64,000 nucleotides of DNA from Ligustrum vulgare (GCA_963555705.1 OY743171.1:27150852-27214851), one strand, 5' to 3'. Shown: positions 38,183-52,636, numbered from the stretch's first letter. The notes: generated from the letters alone by a model not told the origin. A program made the numbers and translations.

Positions 38183-40228
38183 TTCTTGCAGTCTTGTCTG
38201 GTACGAATAATGTCTTTCTTCACGTAGTTGTACTTTTTCTAACTAGTGCATTCTTTCGGTGTTTTTATCATTGCTTATTCTACCAATGAACCATTTCAAT
38301 TGTCCAAAGTGTATTGGAGAGAACCGTGGAAGTCCCAAAATTATTCCTGAAAAGGGAGTTCCAAATCCTAAGGGTTTATTATACTAAAAGAAAAAAATAG
38401 TCTCAATTTCTAATTGAAAAAAAATTGATTCACAATACTTGCGGGTTTACAATTTCAAATTGCATCCCCTGTCGTCTTAGACCATAATTTTGACTCCATC
38501 CTTCTTCCCACATATCATTTCTTACATAATGCCCTTTTGACACGTTTTGAAAACTCTTGTGTGGTTTGAATAATGTCTTTCTTCACGTGGTTGCACTTTT
38601 ATTAAGTAGTGCATTATTCTCTTGGTGTCTTAATCATAGCTTATTCTACTTACGAACGATTTCAATTGTCTAAATTGCATTGAAAGGAACACTGAAAGCC
38701 CCAAAACTATTCTTGAAAACAGAATTCCAAATCCAAAGGGTTTCTACTCAAAAAAAGAGTCTCAATCTCTAACTTAAAAAATCTGACTCAAAAATTAAGT
38801 CCCCAGGTCTTCGTCGACCATAATTTTTCCTCCAACCTTCTTCCCACATATCATTTCTTTTATAATGCCATTTTTAACATGTTCCTGCAGTCTTTTCTGG
38901 TATGAATAATGTCTTTCTTCACGTAGTTGTACTTTTTCTAAGTAGTGCATTCTCTCGGTGTTTTTATCATTGCTTATTCTACCAATGAACCATTTCAATT
39001 GTCCAAAGTGTATTGGAGAGAACCGTGGAAGTCCCAAAATTATTCCTGAAAAGGGAGTTCCAAATCCTAAGGGTTTATTATACTAAAAAAAAAAATAGTC
39101 TCAATTTCTAATTGAAAAAAAATTGATTCACAATACTTGCGGGTTTTCAATTTCAAATTGCATCCCTTGGTCGTCTTCGACCACAATTTTGACTCCATCC
39201 TTCTTCCCACATATCATTTCTTACATAATGCCCTTTTGACACGTTTTGAAAACTCTTGTGTGGTTTGAATAATGTCTTTCTTCACGTGGTTGCACTTTTA
39301 TTAAGTAGTGCATTATTCTCTTGGTGTCTTAATCATAGCTTATTCTACTTACGAACGATTTCAATTGTCTAAATTATACTGAAAGGAACACTGAAAGCCC
39401 CAAAACTATTCTTGAAAACAGAATTCCAAATCCAAAGGGTTTCTACTCAAAAAAAGAGTCTCAATCTCTAACTTAAAAAATCTGACTCAAAAATTGAGTC
39501 CCCAGGTCTTCGTCGACCATAATTTTTCCTCCAACCTTCTTCCCACATATCATTTCTTTTATAATGCCATTTTTAACATGTTCCTGCAGTCTTTTCTGCT
39601 ATGAATAATGTCTTTCTTCACGTAGTTGTACTTTTTCTAAGTAGTGCATTCTCTCGGTGTTTTTATCATTGCTTATTCTACCAATGAACCATTTCAATTG
39701 TCCAAAGTGTATTGGAGAGAACCGTGGAAGTCCCAAAATTATTCCTGAAAAGGGAGTTCCAAATCCTAAGGGTTTATTATACTAAAAAAAAAATAGTCTC
39801 AATTTCTAATTGAAAAAAAATTGATTCACAATACTTGCGGGTTTTCAATTTCAAATTGCATCCCTTGGTCGTCTTCGACCACAATTTTGACTCCATCCTT
39901 CTTCCCACATATCATTTCTTATATAATGCCCTTTTGACACGTTTTGAAAACTCTTGTGTGGTTTGAATAATGTCTTTCTTCACGTGGTTGTACTTTTATT
40001 AAGTAGTGCATTATTCACGTAGTTGTACTTTTTCGAAGTAGTGCATTCTCTCGGTGTTTTTATCATAGCTTATTCTACCAATGAACCATTTCAATTGTCC
40101 AAAGTGTATTGGAGAGAACAGTGGAAGTCAAAAAATTATTCCTGAAAAGGGAGTTCCCAATCCTAAGGGTTTATTATACTAAAAAAAATAGTCTCAATTT
40201 CTAATTGAAAAAAAATTGATTCACAATA
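38183..40228. repeat. Long-range paralogous block, copy 1
   Basis: Segment marked by TTTCTAACTAGTGC, a one-base loss in CCCCTGTCGTCTTAG (38469), AAAAATTAAGTCCCC, AAATTATACTG (39373) and a TTTTTCGAAGTAG hybrid unit (junction 40014). The same markers in the same order recur at 56585-58630 (offset 18402). Most of them also recur from about 60870 (offset 22686). A non-adjacent segmental copy is implied. Confidence 0.78.
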
Positions 40229-41834
40229 CTTGCGGGTTTTCAATTTCAAATTGCATCCCTTGGTCGTCTTCGACCACAATTTTGAGTCCATCCTTCTTCC
40301 CACATATCATTTCTTACATAATGCCCTTTTGACACGTTTTGAAAACTCTTGTGTGGTTTGAATAATGTCTTTCTTCACGTGGTTGCACTTTTATTAAGTA
40401 GTGCATTATTCTCTTGGTGTCTTAATCATAGCTTATTCTACTTACGAACGATTTCAATTGTCTAAATTATACTGAAAGGAACACTGAAAGCCCCAAAACT
40501 ATTCTTGAAAACAGAATTCCAAATCCAAAGGGTTTCTACTCAAAGAAAGAGTCTCAATCTCTAACTTAAAAAGTCTGACTCAAAAATTGAGTCCCCAGGT
40601 CTTCGTCGACCATAATTTTTCCTCCAACCTTCTTCCCACATATCATTTCTTTTATAATGCCATTTTTAACATGTTCCTGCAGTCTTTTCTGGTATGAATA
40701 ATGTCTTTCTTCACGTAGTTGTACTTTTTCTAAGTAGTGCATTCTCGGTGTTTTTATCATTGCTTATTCTACCAATGAACCATTTCAATTGTCCAAAGTG
40801 TATTGGAGAGAACCGTGGAAGTCCCAAAATTATTCCTGAAAAGGGAGTTCCAAATCCTAAGGGTTTATTATACTAAAAAAAAAATAGTCTCAATTTCTAA
40901 TTGAAAAAAAATTGATTCACAATACTTGCGGGTTTTCAATTTCAAATTGCATCCCTTGGTCGTCTTCGACCACAATTTTGACTCCATCCTTCTTCCCACA
41001 TATCATTTCTTACATAATGCCCTTTTGACACGTTTTGAAAACTCTTGTGTGGTTTGAATAATGTCTTTCTTCACGTGGTTGCACTTTTATTAAGTAGTGC
41101 ATTATTCTCTTGGTGTCTTAATCATAGCTTATTCTACTAACGAACGATTTCAGTTGTCTAAATTGCATTGAAAGGAACACTGAAAGCCCCAAAACTATTC
41201 TTGAAAACAGAATTCCAAATCCAAAGGGTTTCTACTCAAAAAAAGAGTCTCAATCTCTAACTTAAAAAATCTGACCCAAAAATTGCATCCCCTAGTATTC
41301 GTCGACCATAATTTTTCCTCCAACCTTCTTCCCACATACCATTTCTTTTATAATGCCATTTTTAACATGTTCTTGCAATCTTGTCTGGTACGAATAATGT
41401 CTTTCTTCACGTAGTTGTACTTTTTCTAAGTAGTGCATTCTCTCGGTGTTTTTATCATTGCTTATTCTACCAATGAACCATTTCAATTGTCCAAAGTGTA
41501 TTGGAGAGAACCGTGGAAGTCCCAAAATTATTCCTGAAAAGGGGGTTCCAAATCCTAAGGGTTTATTATACTTAAAAAAAAAAATAGTCTCAATTTCTAA
41601 TTGAAAAAAAATTGATTCACAATACTTGCGGGTTTACAATTTCAAATTGCATCCCCTGGTCGTCTTAGATCATAATTTTGACTCCATCCTTCTTCCCACA
41701 TATCATTTCTTACATAATGCCCTTTTGACACGTTTTGAAAACTCTTGTGTGGTTTGAATAATGTCTTTCTTCACGTGGTTGCACTTTTATTAAGTAGTGC
41801 ATTATTCTCTTGGTGTCTTAATCATAGCTTATTC

Positions 41835-44800
41835 TACTTACGAACGATATCAATTGTCTAAATTGCATTGAAAGGAACACTGAAAGCCCCCAAACTATTC
41901 TTGAAAACAGAATTCCAAATCCAAAGGGTTTCTACTCAAAAAAAGAGTCTCAATCTCTAACTTAAAAAATCTGACTCAAAAATTGAGTCCCCAGGTCTTC
42001 GTCGACCATAATTTTTCCTCCAACCTTCTTCCCACATATCATTTCTTTTATAATGCCATTTTTAACATGTTCCTGCAGTCTTTTCTGGTATGAATAATGT
42101 CTTTCTTCACGTAGTTGTACTTTTTCTAAGTAGTGCATTCTCTCGGTGTTTTTATCATTGCTTATTCTACCAATGAACCATTTCAATTGTCCAAAGTGTA
42201 TTGGAGAGAACCGTGGAAGTCCCAAAATTTTTCCTGAAAAGGGAGTTCCAAATCCTAAGGGTTTATTATACTAAAAAAAAAATAGTCTCAATTTCTAATT
42301 GAAAAAAAATTGATTCACAATACTTGCGGGTTTTCAATTTCAAATTGCATCCCTTGGTCGTCTTAGACCATAATTTTGACTCCATCCTTCTTCCCACATA
42401 TCATTTCTTATATAATTCCCTTTTGACACGTTTTGAAAACTCTTGTGTGGTTTGAATAATGTCTTTCTTCACGTGGTTGCACTTTTATTAAGTAGTGCAT
42501 TATTCTCTTGGTGTCTTAATCATAGCTTATTCTACTAACGAACGATTTCAGTTGTCTAAATTGCATTGAAAGGAACACTGAAAGCCCCAAAACTATTCTT
42601 GAAAACAGAATTCCAAATCCAAAGGGTTTCTACTCAAAAAAAGAGTCTCAATCTCTAACTTAAAAAATCTGACTCAAAAATTGAGTCCCCAGGTCTTCGT
42701 CGACCATAATTTTTCCTCCAACCTTCTTCCCACATATCATTTCTTTTATAATGCCATATTTAACATGTTCCTGCAGTCTTTTCTGGTATGAATAATGTCT
42801 TTCTTCACGTAGTTGTACTTTTTCTAAGTAGTGCATTCTCTCGGTGTTTTTATCATTGCTTATTCTACCAATGAACCATTTCAATTGTCCAAAGTGTATT
42901 GGAGAGAACCGTGGAAGTCCCAAAATTATTCCTGAAAAGGGAGTTCCAAATCCTAAGGGTTTATTATACTAAAAAAAAAAATAGTCTCAATTTCTAATTG
43001 AAAAAAAATTGATTCACAATACTTGCGGGTTTTCAATTTCAAATTGCATCCCTTGGTCGTCTTAGACCATAATTTTGACTCCATCCTTCTTCCCACATAT
43101 CATTTCTTATATAATGCCCTTTTGACACGTTTTGAAAACTCTTGTGTGGTTTGAATAATGTCTTTCTTCACGTGGTTGTACTTTTATTAAGTAGTGCATT
43201 ATTCACGTAGTTGTACTTTTTCGAAGTAGTGCATTCTCTCGGTGTTTTTATCATAGCTTATTCTACCAATGAACCATTTCAATTGTCCAAAGTGTATTGG
43301 AGAGAACAGTGGAAGTCAAAAAATTATTCCTGAAAAGGGAGTTCCCAATCCTAAGGGTTTATTATACTAAAAAAAATAGTCTCAATTTCTAATTGAAAAA
43401 AAATTGATTCACAATACTTGCGGGTTTTCAATTTCAAATTGCATCCCTTGGTCGTCTTCGACCACAATTTTGACTCCATCCTTCTTCCCACATATCATTT
43501 CTTACATAATGCCCTTTTGACACGTTTTGAAAACTCTTGTGTGGTTTGAATAATGTCTTTCTTCACGTGGTTGCACTTTTATTAAGTAGTGCATTATTCT
43601 CTTGGTGTCTTAATCATAGCTTATTCTACTTACGAACGATATCAATTGTCTAAATTGCATTGAAACGAACACTGAAAGCCCCCAAACTATTCTTGAAAAC
43701 AGAATTCCAAATCCAAAGGGTTTCTACTCAAAAAAAGAGTCTCAATCTCTAACTTAAAAAATCTGACTCAAAAATTGAGTCCCCAGGTCTTCGTCGACCA
43801 TAATTTTTCCTCCAACCTTCTTCCCACATATCATTTCTTTTATAATGCCATTTTTAACATGTTCCTGCAGTCTTTTCTGGTATGAATAATGTCTTTCTTC
43901 ACGTAGTTGTACTTTTTCTAAGTAGTGCATTCTCTCGGTGTTTTTATCATTGCTTATTCTACCAATGAACCATTTCAATTGTCCAAAGTGTATTGGAGAG
44001 AACCGTGGAAGTCCCAAAATTTTTCCTGAAAAGGGAGTTCCAAATCCTAAGGGTTTATTATACTAAAAAAAAAATAGTCTCAATTTCTAACTGAAAAAAA
44101 ATTGATTCACAATACTTGCGGGTTTTCAATTTCAAATTGCATCCCTTGGTCGTCTTAGACCATAATTTTGACTCCATCCTTCTTCCCACATATCATTTCT
44201 TATATAATTCCCTTTTGACACGTTTTGAAAACTCTTGTGTGGTTTGAATAATGTCTTTCTTCACGTGGTTGCACTTTTATTAAGTAGTGCATTATTCTCT
44301 TGGTGTCTTAATCATAGCTTATTCTACTAACGAACGATTTCAGTTGTCTAAATTGCATTGAAAGGAACACTGAAAGCCCCAAAACTATTCTTGAAAACAG
44401 AATTCCAAATCCAAAGGGTTTCTACTCAAAAAAAGAGTCTCAATCTCTAACTTAAAAAATCTGACTCAAAAATTGAGTCCCCAGGTCTTCGTCGACCATA
44501 ATTTTTCCTCCAACCTTCTTCCCACATATCATTTCTTTTATAATGCCATATTTAACATGTTCCTGCAGTCTTTTCTGGTATGAATAATGTCTTTCTTCAC
44601 GTAGTTGTACTTTTTCTAAGTAGTGCATTCTCTCGGTGTTTTTATCATTGCTTATTCTACCAATGAACCATTTCAATTGTCCAAAGTGTATTGGAGAGAA
44701 CCGTGGAAGTCCCAAAATTATTCCTGAAAAGGGAGTTCCAAATCCTAAGGGTTTATTATACTAAAAAAAAAAATAGTCTCAATTTCTAATTGAAAAAAAA

Positions 44801-45425
44801 TTGATTCACAATACTTGCGGGTTTTCAATTTCAAATTGCATCCCTTGGACGTCTTAGACCATAATTTTGACTCCATCCTTCTTCCCACATATCATTTCTT
44901 ATATAATGCCCTTTTGACACGTTTTGAAAACTCTTGTGTGGTTTGAATAATGTCTTTCTTCACGTGGTTGTACTTTTATTAAGTAGTGCATTATTCACGT
45001 AGTTGTACTTTTTCGAAGTAGTGCATTCTCTCGGTGTTTTTATCATAGCTTATTCTACCAATGAACCATTTCAATTGTCCAAAGTGTATTGGAGAGAACA
45101 GTGGAAGTCAAAAAATTATTCCTGAAAAGGGAGTTCCCAATCCTAAGGGTTTATTATACTAAAAAAAATAGTCTCAATTTCTAATTGAAAAAAAATTGAT
45201 TCACAATACTTGCGGGTTTTCAATTTCAAATTGCATCCCTTGGTCGTCTTCGACCACAATTTTGACTCCATCCTTCTTCCCACATATCATTTCTTACATA
45301 ATGCCCTTTTGACACGTTTTGAAAACTCTTGTGTGGTTTGAATAATGTCTTTCTTCACGTGGTTGCACTTTTATTAAGTAGTGCATTATTCTCTTGGTGT
45401 CTTAATCATAGCTTATTCTACTTAC
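41835..45425. repeat. Tandem 1792-bp duplication (A-B-A-C-B)
   Basis: Two copies, about 41.84-43.63 kb and 43.63-45.42 kb. Shared private markers at 1792-bp spacing are GAACGATATCAATTG (about 41846 and 43638), AAAATTTTTCCTGAAAAGG (about 42226 and 44018) and GCCATATTTAAC in the A units at 42660 and 44452. A later change in copy 2, CTTGGACGTCTTAG at 44849, was then carried into the next duplication. Confidence 0.8.
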
Positions 45426-48040
45426 GAACGATTTCAATTGTCTAAATTATACTGAAAGGAACACTGAAAGCCCCAAAACTATTCTTGAAAACAGAATTCC
45501 AAATCCAAAGGGTTTCTACTCAAAAAAAGAGTCTCAATCTCTAACTTAAAAAATCTGACTCAAAAATTGAGTCCCCAGGTCTTCGTCGACCATAATTTTT
45601 CCTCCAACCTTCTTCCCACATATCATTTCTTTTATAATGCCATTTTTAACATGTTCCTGCAGTCTTTTCTGGTATGAATAATGTCTTTCTTCACGTAGTT
45701 GTACTTTTTCTAAGTAGTGCATTCTCTCGGTGTTTTTATCATTGCTTATTCTACCAATGAACCATTTCAATTGTCCAAAGTGTATTGGAGAGAACCGTGG
45801 AAGTCCCAAAATTATTCCTGAAAAGGGAGTTCCAAATCCTAAGGGTTTATTATACTAAAAAAAAAATAGTCTCAATTTCTAATTGAAAAAAAATTGATTC
45901 ACAATACTTGCGGGTTTTCAATTTCAAATTGCATCCCTTGGTCGTCTTCGACCACAATTTTGACTCCATCCTTCTTCCCACATATCATTTCTTACATAAT
46001 GCCCTTTTGACACGTTTTGAAAACTCTTGTGTGGTTTGAATAATGTCTTTCTTCACGTGGTTGCACTTTTATTAAGTAGTGCATTATTCTCTTGGTGTCT
46101 TAATCATAGCTTATTCTACTAACGAACGATTTCAGTTGTCTAAATTGCATTGAAAGGAACACTGAAAGCCCCCAAACTATTCTTGAAAACAGAATTCCAA
46201 ATCCAAAGGGTTTCTACTCAAAAAAAGAGTCTCAATCTCTAACTTAAAAAATCTGACTCAAAAATTGAGTCCCCAGGTCTTCGTCGACCATAATTTTTCC
46301 TCCAACCTTCTTCCCACATATCATTTCTTTTATAATGCCATTTTTAACATGTTCCTGCAGTCTTTTCTGGTATGAATAATGTCTTTCTTCACGTAGTTGT
46401 ACTTTTTCTAAGTAGTGCATTCTCTCGGTGTTTGTATCAATGCTTATTCTACCAATGAACCATTTCAATTGTCCAAAGTGTATTGGAGAGAACCGTGGAA
46501 GTCCCAAAATTATTCCTGAAAAGGGAGTTCCAAATCCTAAGGGTTTATTATACTAAAAAAAAAAAATAGTCTCAATTTCTAATTGAAAAAAAATTGATTC
46601 ACAATACTTGCGGGTTTTCAATTTCAAATTGCATCCCTTGGTCGTCTTAGACCATAATTTTGACTCCATCCTTCTTCCCACATATCATTTCTTATATAAT
46701 TCCCTTTTGACACGTTTTGAAAACTCTTGTGTGGTTTGAATAATGTCTTTCTTCACGTGGTTGCACTTCTATTAAGTAGTGCATTATTCTCTTGGTGTCT
46801 TAATCATAGCTTATTCTACTAACGAACGATTTCAGTTGTCTAAATTGCATTGAAAGGAACACTGAAAGCCCCCAAACTATTCTTGAAAACAGAATTCCAA
46901 ATCCAAAGGGTTTCTACTCAAAAAAAGAGTCTCAATCTCTAACTTAAAAAATCTGACTCAAAAATTGAGTCCCCAGGTCTTCGTCGACCATAATTTTTCC
47001 TCCAACCTTCTTCCCACATATCATTTCTTTTATAATGCCATTTTTAACATGTTCCTGCAGTCTTTTCTGGTATGAATAATGTCTTTCTTCACGTAGTTGT
47101 ACTTTTTCTAAGTAGTGCATTCTCTCGGTGTTTTTATCATTGCTTATTCTACCAATGAACCATTTCAATTGTCCAAAGTGTATTGGAGAGAACCGTGGAA
47201 GTCCCAAAATTATTCCTGAAAAGGGAGTTCCAAATCCTAAGGGTTTATTATACTAAAAAAAAAATAGTCTCAATTTCTAATTGAAAAAAAATTGATTCAC
47301 AATACTTGCGGGTTTTCAATTTCAAATTGCATCCCTTGGTCGTCTTCGACCACAATTTTGACTCCATCCTTCTTCCCACATATCATTTCTTACATAATGC
47401 CCTTTTGACACGTTTTGAAAACTCTTGTGTGGTTTGAATAATGTCTTTCTTCACGTGGTTGCACTTTTATTAAGTAGTGCATTATTCTCTTGGTGTCTTA
47501 ATCATAGCTTATTCTACTAACGAACGATTTCAGTTGTCTAAATTGCATTGAAAGGAACACTGAAAGCCCCCAAACTATTCTTGAAAACAGAATTCCAAAT
47601 CCAAAGGGTTTCTACTCAAAAAAAGAGTCTCAATCTCTAACTTAAAAAATCTGACTCAAAAATTGAGTCCCCAGGTCTTCGTCGACCAGAATTTTTCCTC
47701 CAACCTTCTTCCCACATATCATTTCTTTTATAATGCCATTTTTAACATGTTCCTGCAGTCTTTTCTGGTATGAATAATGTCTTTCTTCGACGTAGTTGTA
47801 CTTTTTCTAAGTAGTGCATTCTCTCGGTGTTTTTATCAATGCTTATTCTACCAATGAACCATTTCAATTGTCCAAAGTGTATTGGAGAGAACCGTGGAAG
47901 TCCCAAAATTATTCCTGAAAAGGGAGTTCCAAATCCTAAGGGTTTATTATACTAAAAAAAAAAAATAGTCTCAATTTCTAATTGAAAAAAAATTGATTCA
48001 CAATACTTGCGGGTTTTCAATTTCAAATTGCATCCCTTGG
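44849..48040. repeat. 3192-bp duplication, copy 1
   Basis: A segment with the A units 45546, 46244, 46944 and about 47642, repeated immediately to the right. It starts near the private CTTGGACGTCTTAG. Other markers are TGTTTGTATCAATGC near 46432, GCACTTCTATTAAG near 46764, GACCAGAATTTTT near 47687 and a one-base insertion giving CTTCGACGTAG near 47788. Exact ends are hidden in identical sequence. Confidence 0.82.
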
Positions 48041-51000
48041 ACGTCTTAGACCATAATTTTGACTCCATCCTTCTTCCCACATATCATTTCTTATATAATG
48101 CCCTTTTGACACGTTTTGAAAACTCTTGTGTGGTTTGAATAATGTCTTTCTTCACGTGGTTGTACTTTTATTAAGTAGTGCATTATTCACGTAGTTGTAC
48201 TTTTTCGAAGTAGTGCATTCTCTCGGTGTTTTTATCATAGCTTATTCTACCAATGAACCATTTCAATTGTCCAAAGTGTATTGGAGAGAACAGTGGAAGT
48301 CAAAAAATTATTCCTGAAAAGGGAGTTCCCAATCCTAAGGGTTTATTATACTAAAAAAAATAGTCTCAATTTCTAATTGAAAAAAAATTGATTCACAATA
48401 CTTGCGGGTTTTCAATTTCAAATTGCATCCCTTGGTCGTCTTCGACCACAATTTTGACTCCATCCTTCTTCCCACATATCATTTCTTACATAATGCCCTT
48501 TTGACACGTTTTGAAAACTCTTGTGTGGTTTGAATAATGTCTTTCTTCACGTGGTTGCACTTTTATTAAGTAGTGCATTATTCTCTTGGTGTCTTAATCA
48601 TAGCTTATTCTACTTACGAACGATTTCAATTGTCTAAATTATACTGAAAGGAACACTGAAAGCCCCAAAACTATTCTTGAAAACAGAATTCCAAATCCAA
48701 AGGGTTTCTACTCAAAAAAAGAGTCTCAATCTCTAACTTAAAAAATCTGACTCAAAAATTGAGTCCCCAGGTCTTCGTCGACCATAATTTTTCCTCCAAC
48801 CTTCTTCCCACATATCATTTCTTTTATAATGCCATTTTTAACATGTTCCTGCAGTCTTTTCTGGTATGAATAATGTCTTTCTTCACGTAGTTGTACTTTT
48901 TCTAAGTAGTGCATTCTCTCGGTGTTTTTATCATTGCTTATTCTACCAATGAACCATTTCAATTGTCCAAAGTGTATTGGAGAGAACCGTGGAAGTCCCA
49001 AAATTATTCCTGAAAAGGGAGTTCCAAATCCTAAGGGTTTATTATACTAAAAAAAAAATAGTCTCAATTTCTAATTGAAAAAAAATTGATTCACAATACT
49101 TGCGGGTTTTCAATTTCAAATTGCATCCCTTGGTCGTCTTCGACCACAATTTTGACTCCATCCTTCTTCCCACATATCATTTCTTACATAATGCCCTTTT
49201 GACACGTTTTGAAAACTCTTGTGTGGTTTGAATAATGTCTTTCTTCACGTGGTTGCACTTTTATTAAGTAGTGCATTATTCTCTTGGTGTCTTAATCATA
49301 GCTTATTCTACTAACGAACGATTTCAGTTGTCTAAATTGCATTGAAAGGAACACTGAAAGCCCCCAAACTATTCTTGAAAACAGAATTCCAAATCCAAAG
49401 GGTTTCTACTCAAAAAAAGAGTCTCAATCTCTAACTTAAAAAATCTGACTCAAAAATTGAGTCCCCAGGTCTTCGTCGACCATAATTTTTCCTCCAACCT
49501 TCTTCCCACATATCATTTCTTTTATAATGCCATTTTTAACATGTTCCTGCAGTCTTTTCTGGTATGAATAATGTCTTTCTTCACGTAGTTGTACTTTTTC
49601 TAAGTAGTGCATTCTCTCGGTGTTTGTATCAATGCTTATTCTACCAATGAACCATTTCAATTGTCCAAAGTGTATTGGAGAGAACCGTGGAAGTCCCAAA
49701 ATTATTCCTGAAAAGGGAGTTCCAAATCCTAAGGGTTTATTATACTAAAAAAAAAAAATAGTCTCAATTTCTAATTGAAAAAAAATTGATTCACAATACT
49801 TGCGGGTTTTCAATTTCAAATTGCATCCCTTGGTCGTCTTAGACCATAATTTTGACTCCATCCTTCTTCCCACATATCATTTCTTATATAATTCCCTTTT
49901 GACACGTTTTGAAAACTCTTGTGTGGTTTGAATAATGTCTTTCTTCACGTGGTTGCACTTCTATTAAGTAGTGCATTATTCTCTTGGTGTCTTAATCATA
50001 GCTTATTCTACTAACGAACGATTTCAGTTGTCTAAATTGCATTGAAAGGAACACTGAAAGCCCCCAAACTATTCTTGAAAACAGAATTCCAAATCCAAAG
50101 GGTTTCTACTCAAAAAAAGAGTCTCAATCTCTAACTTAAAAAATCTGACTCAAAAATTGAGTCCCCAGGTCTTCGTCGACCATAATTTTTCCTCCAACCT
50201 TCTTCCCACATATCATTTCTTTTATAATGCCATTTTTAACATGTTCCTGCAGTCTTTTCTGGTATGAATAATGTCTTTCTTCACGTAGTTGTACTTTTTC
50301 TAAGTAGTGCATTCTCTCGGTGTTTTTATCATTGCTTATTCTACCAATGAACCATTTCAATTGTCCAAAGTGTATTGGAGAGAACCGTGGAAGTCCCAAA
50401 ATTATTCCTGAAAAGGGAGTTCCAAATCCTAAGGGTTTATTATACTAAAAAAAAAATAGTCTCAATTTCTAATTGAAAAAAAATTGATTCACAATACTTG
50501 CGGGTTTTCAATTTCAAATTGCATCCCTTGGTCGTCTTCGACCACAATTTTGACTCCATCCTTCTTCCCACATATCATTTCTTACATAATGCCCTTTTGA
50601 CACGTTTTGAAAACTCTTGTGTGGTTTGAATAATGTCTTTCTTCACGTGGTTGCACTTTTATTAAGTAGTGCATTATTCTCTTGGTGTCTTAATCATAGC
50701 TTATTCTACTAACGAACGATTTCAGTTGTCTAAATTGCATTGAAAGGAACACTGAAAGCCCCCAAACTATTCTTGAAAACAGAATTCCAAATCCAAAGGG
50801 TTTCTACTCAAAAAAAGAGTCTCAATCTCTAACTTAAAAAATCTGACTCAAAAATTGAGTCCCCAGGTCTTCGTCGACCAGAATTTTTCCTCCAACCTTC
50901 TTCCCACATATCATTTCTTTTATAATGCCATTTTTAACATGTTCCTGCAGTCTTTTCTGGTATGAATAATGTCTTTCTTCGACGTAGTTGTACTTTTTCT

Positions 51001-51205
51001 AAGTAGTGCATTCTCTCGGTGTTTTTATCAATGCTTATTCTACCAATGAACCATTTCAATTGTCCAAAGTGTATTGGAGAGAACCGTGGAAGTCCCAAAA
51101 TTATTCCTGAAAAGGGAGTTCCAAATCCTAAGGGTTTATTATACTAAAAAAAAAAAATAGTCTCAATTTCTAATTGAAAAAAAATTGATTCACAATACTT
51201 GCGGG
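48041..51205. repeat. 3192-bp duplication, copy 2
   Basis: Copy of the preceding block. CTTGGACGTCTTAG (48041), TGTTTGTATCAATGC, GCACTTCTATTAAG, GACCAGAATTTTT and the inserted base in CTTCGACGTAG (near 50980) all recur at +3192 bp. Similarity to copy 1 stops near 51205, where GGGTTTACAATTTC begins. That form is shared with the 34.9-36 kb region. Confidence 0.82.
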
Positions 51206-52631
51206 TTTACAATTTCAAATTGCATCCCTTGGTCGTCTTAGACCATAATTTTGACTCCATCCTTCTTCCCACATATCATTTCTTACATAATGCCCTTTTG
51301 ACACGTTTTGAAAACTCTTGTGTGGTTTGAATAATGTCTTTCTTCACGTGGTTGCACTTTTATTAAGTAGTGCATTATTCTCTTGGTGTCTTAATCATAG
51401 CTTATTCTACTTACGAACGATTTCAATTATCTAAATTGCATTGAAAGGAACACTGAAAGCCCCAAAACTATTCTTGAAAACAGAATTCCAAATCCAAAGG
51501 GTTTCTACTCAAAAAAAGAGTCTCAATCTCTAACTTAAAAAATCTGACTCAAAAATTGAGTCCCCAGGTCTTCGTCGAGCATAATTTTTCCTCCAACCTT
51601 CTTCCCACATATCATTTCTTTTATAATACCATTTTTAACATGTTCCTGCAGTCTTTTCTGGTATGAATAATGTCTTTCTTCACGTAGTTGTACTTTTTCT
51701 AAGTAGTGCATTCTCTCGGTGTTTTTATCATTGCTTATTCTACCAATGAACCATTTCAATTGTCCAAAGTGTATTGGAGAGAACCGTGGAAGTCCCAAAA
51801 TTATTCCTGAAAAGGGAGTTTCAAATCCTAAGGGTTTATTATACTAAAAAAAAAATAGTCTCAATTTCTAATTGAAAAAAAATTGATTCACAATACTTGT
51901 GGGTTTTCAATTTCAAATTGCATCCCTTGGTCGTCTTAGACCATAATTTTGACTCCATCCTTCTTCCCACATATCATTTCTTATATAATGCCCTTTTGAC
52001 ACCTTTTGAAAACTCTTGTGTGGTTTGAATAATGTCTTTCTTCACGTGGTTGCACTTTTATTAAGTAGTGCATTATTCTCTTGGTGTCTTAATCATAGCT
52101 TATTCTACTAACGAACGATTTCAATTGTCTAAATTGCATTGAAAGGAACACTGAAAGCCCCCAAACTATTCTTGAAAACAGAATTCCAAATCCAAAGGGT
52201 TTCTACTCAAAAAAAGAGTCTCAATCTTTAACTTAAAAAATCTGAATCAAAAATTGAGTCCCCAGGTCTTTGTCGACCATAATTTTTCCTCCAACCTTCT
52301 TCCCACATATCATTTCTTTTATAATGCCATTTTTAACATGTTCCTGCAGTCTTTTCTGGTATGAATAATGTCTTTCTTCACGTAGTTGTACTTTTTCTAA
52401 GTAGTGCATTCTCTCGGTGTTTTTATCATTGCTTATTCTACCAATGAACCATTTCAATTGTCCAAAGTGTATTGGAGAGAACCGTGGAAGTCCCAAAATT
52501 ATTCCTGAAAAGGGAGTTCCAAATCCTAAGGGTTTATTATACTAAAAAAAAAAATAGTCTCAATTTCTAATTGAAAAAAAATTGATTCACAATACTTGCG
52601 GGTTTACAATTTCAAATTGCATCCCTTGGTC

Positions 52632-52636
52632 GTCTT
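52632..52636. repeat. Target-site duplication of LTR 2, left
   Basis: GTCTT ending the satellite stretch CATCCCTTGGTCGTCTT, immediately before TGTAGCG. Confidence 0.92.

Larger units (their letters stand above)
12011..52636. repeat. Satellite array, segment 2 (main body)
   Basis: Continuous A/B/C satellite of about 40.6 kb. A units start near 12218 and then mostly every 698 bp (A-B) or 1094 bp (A-C-B). The twelve C units have junctions at 12759, 14551, 17041, 21631, 23425, 29412, 32601, 36827, 40014, 43202, 44994 and 48186. Irregular units are an A/B recombinant at 35250-35585 and an A/C recombinant at 37379-37730. The segment carries several layers of recent duplication, which are listed separately. 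Between about 13 and 34 kb most A copies carry TTCTTGCAGTCTTGTCTGG. From about 34.5 kb rightwards most carry TTCCTGCAGTCTTTTCTGG, so homogenisation is regional. Nothing other than satellite is seen. Confidence 0.97.
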
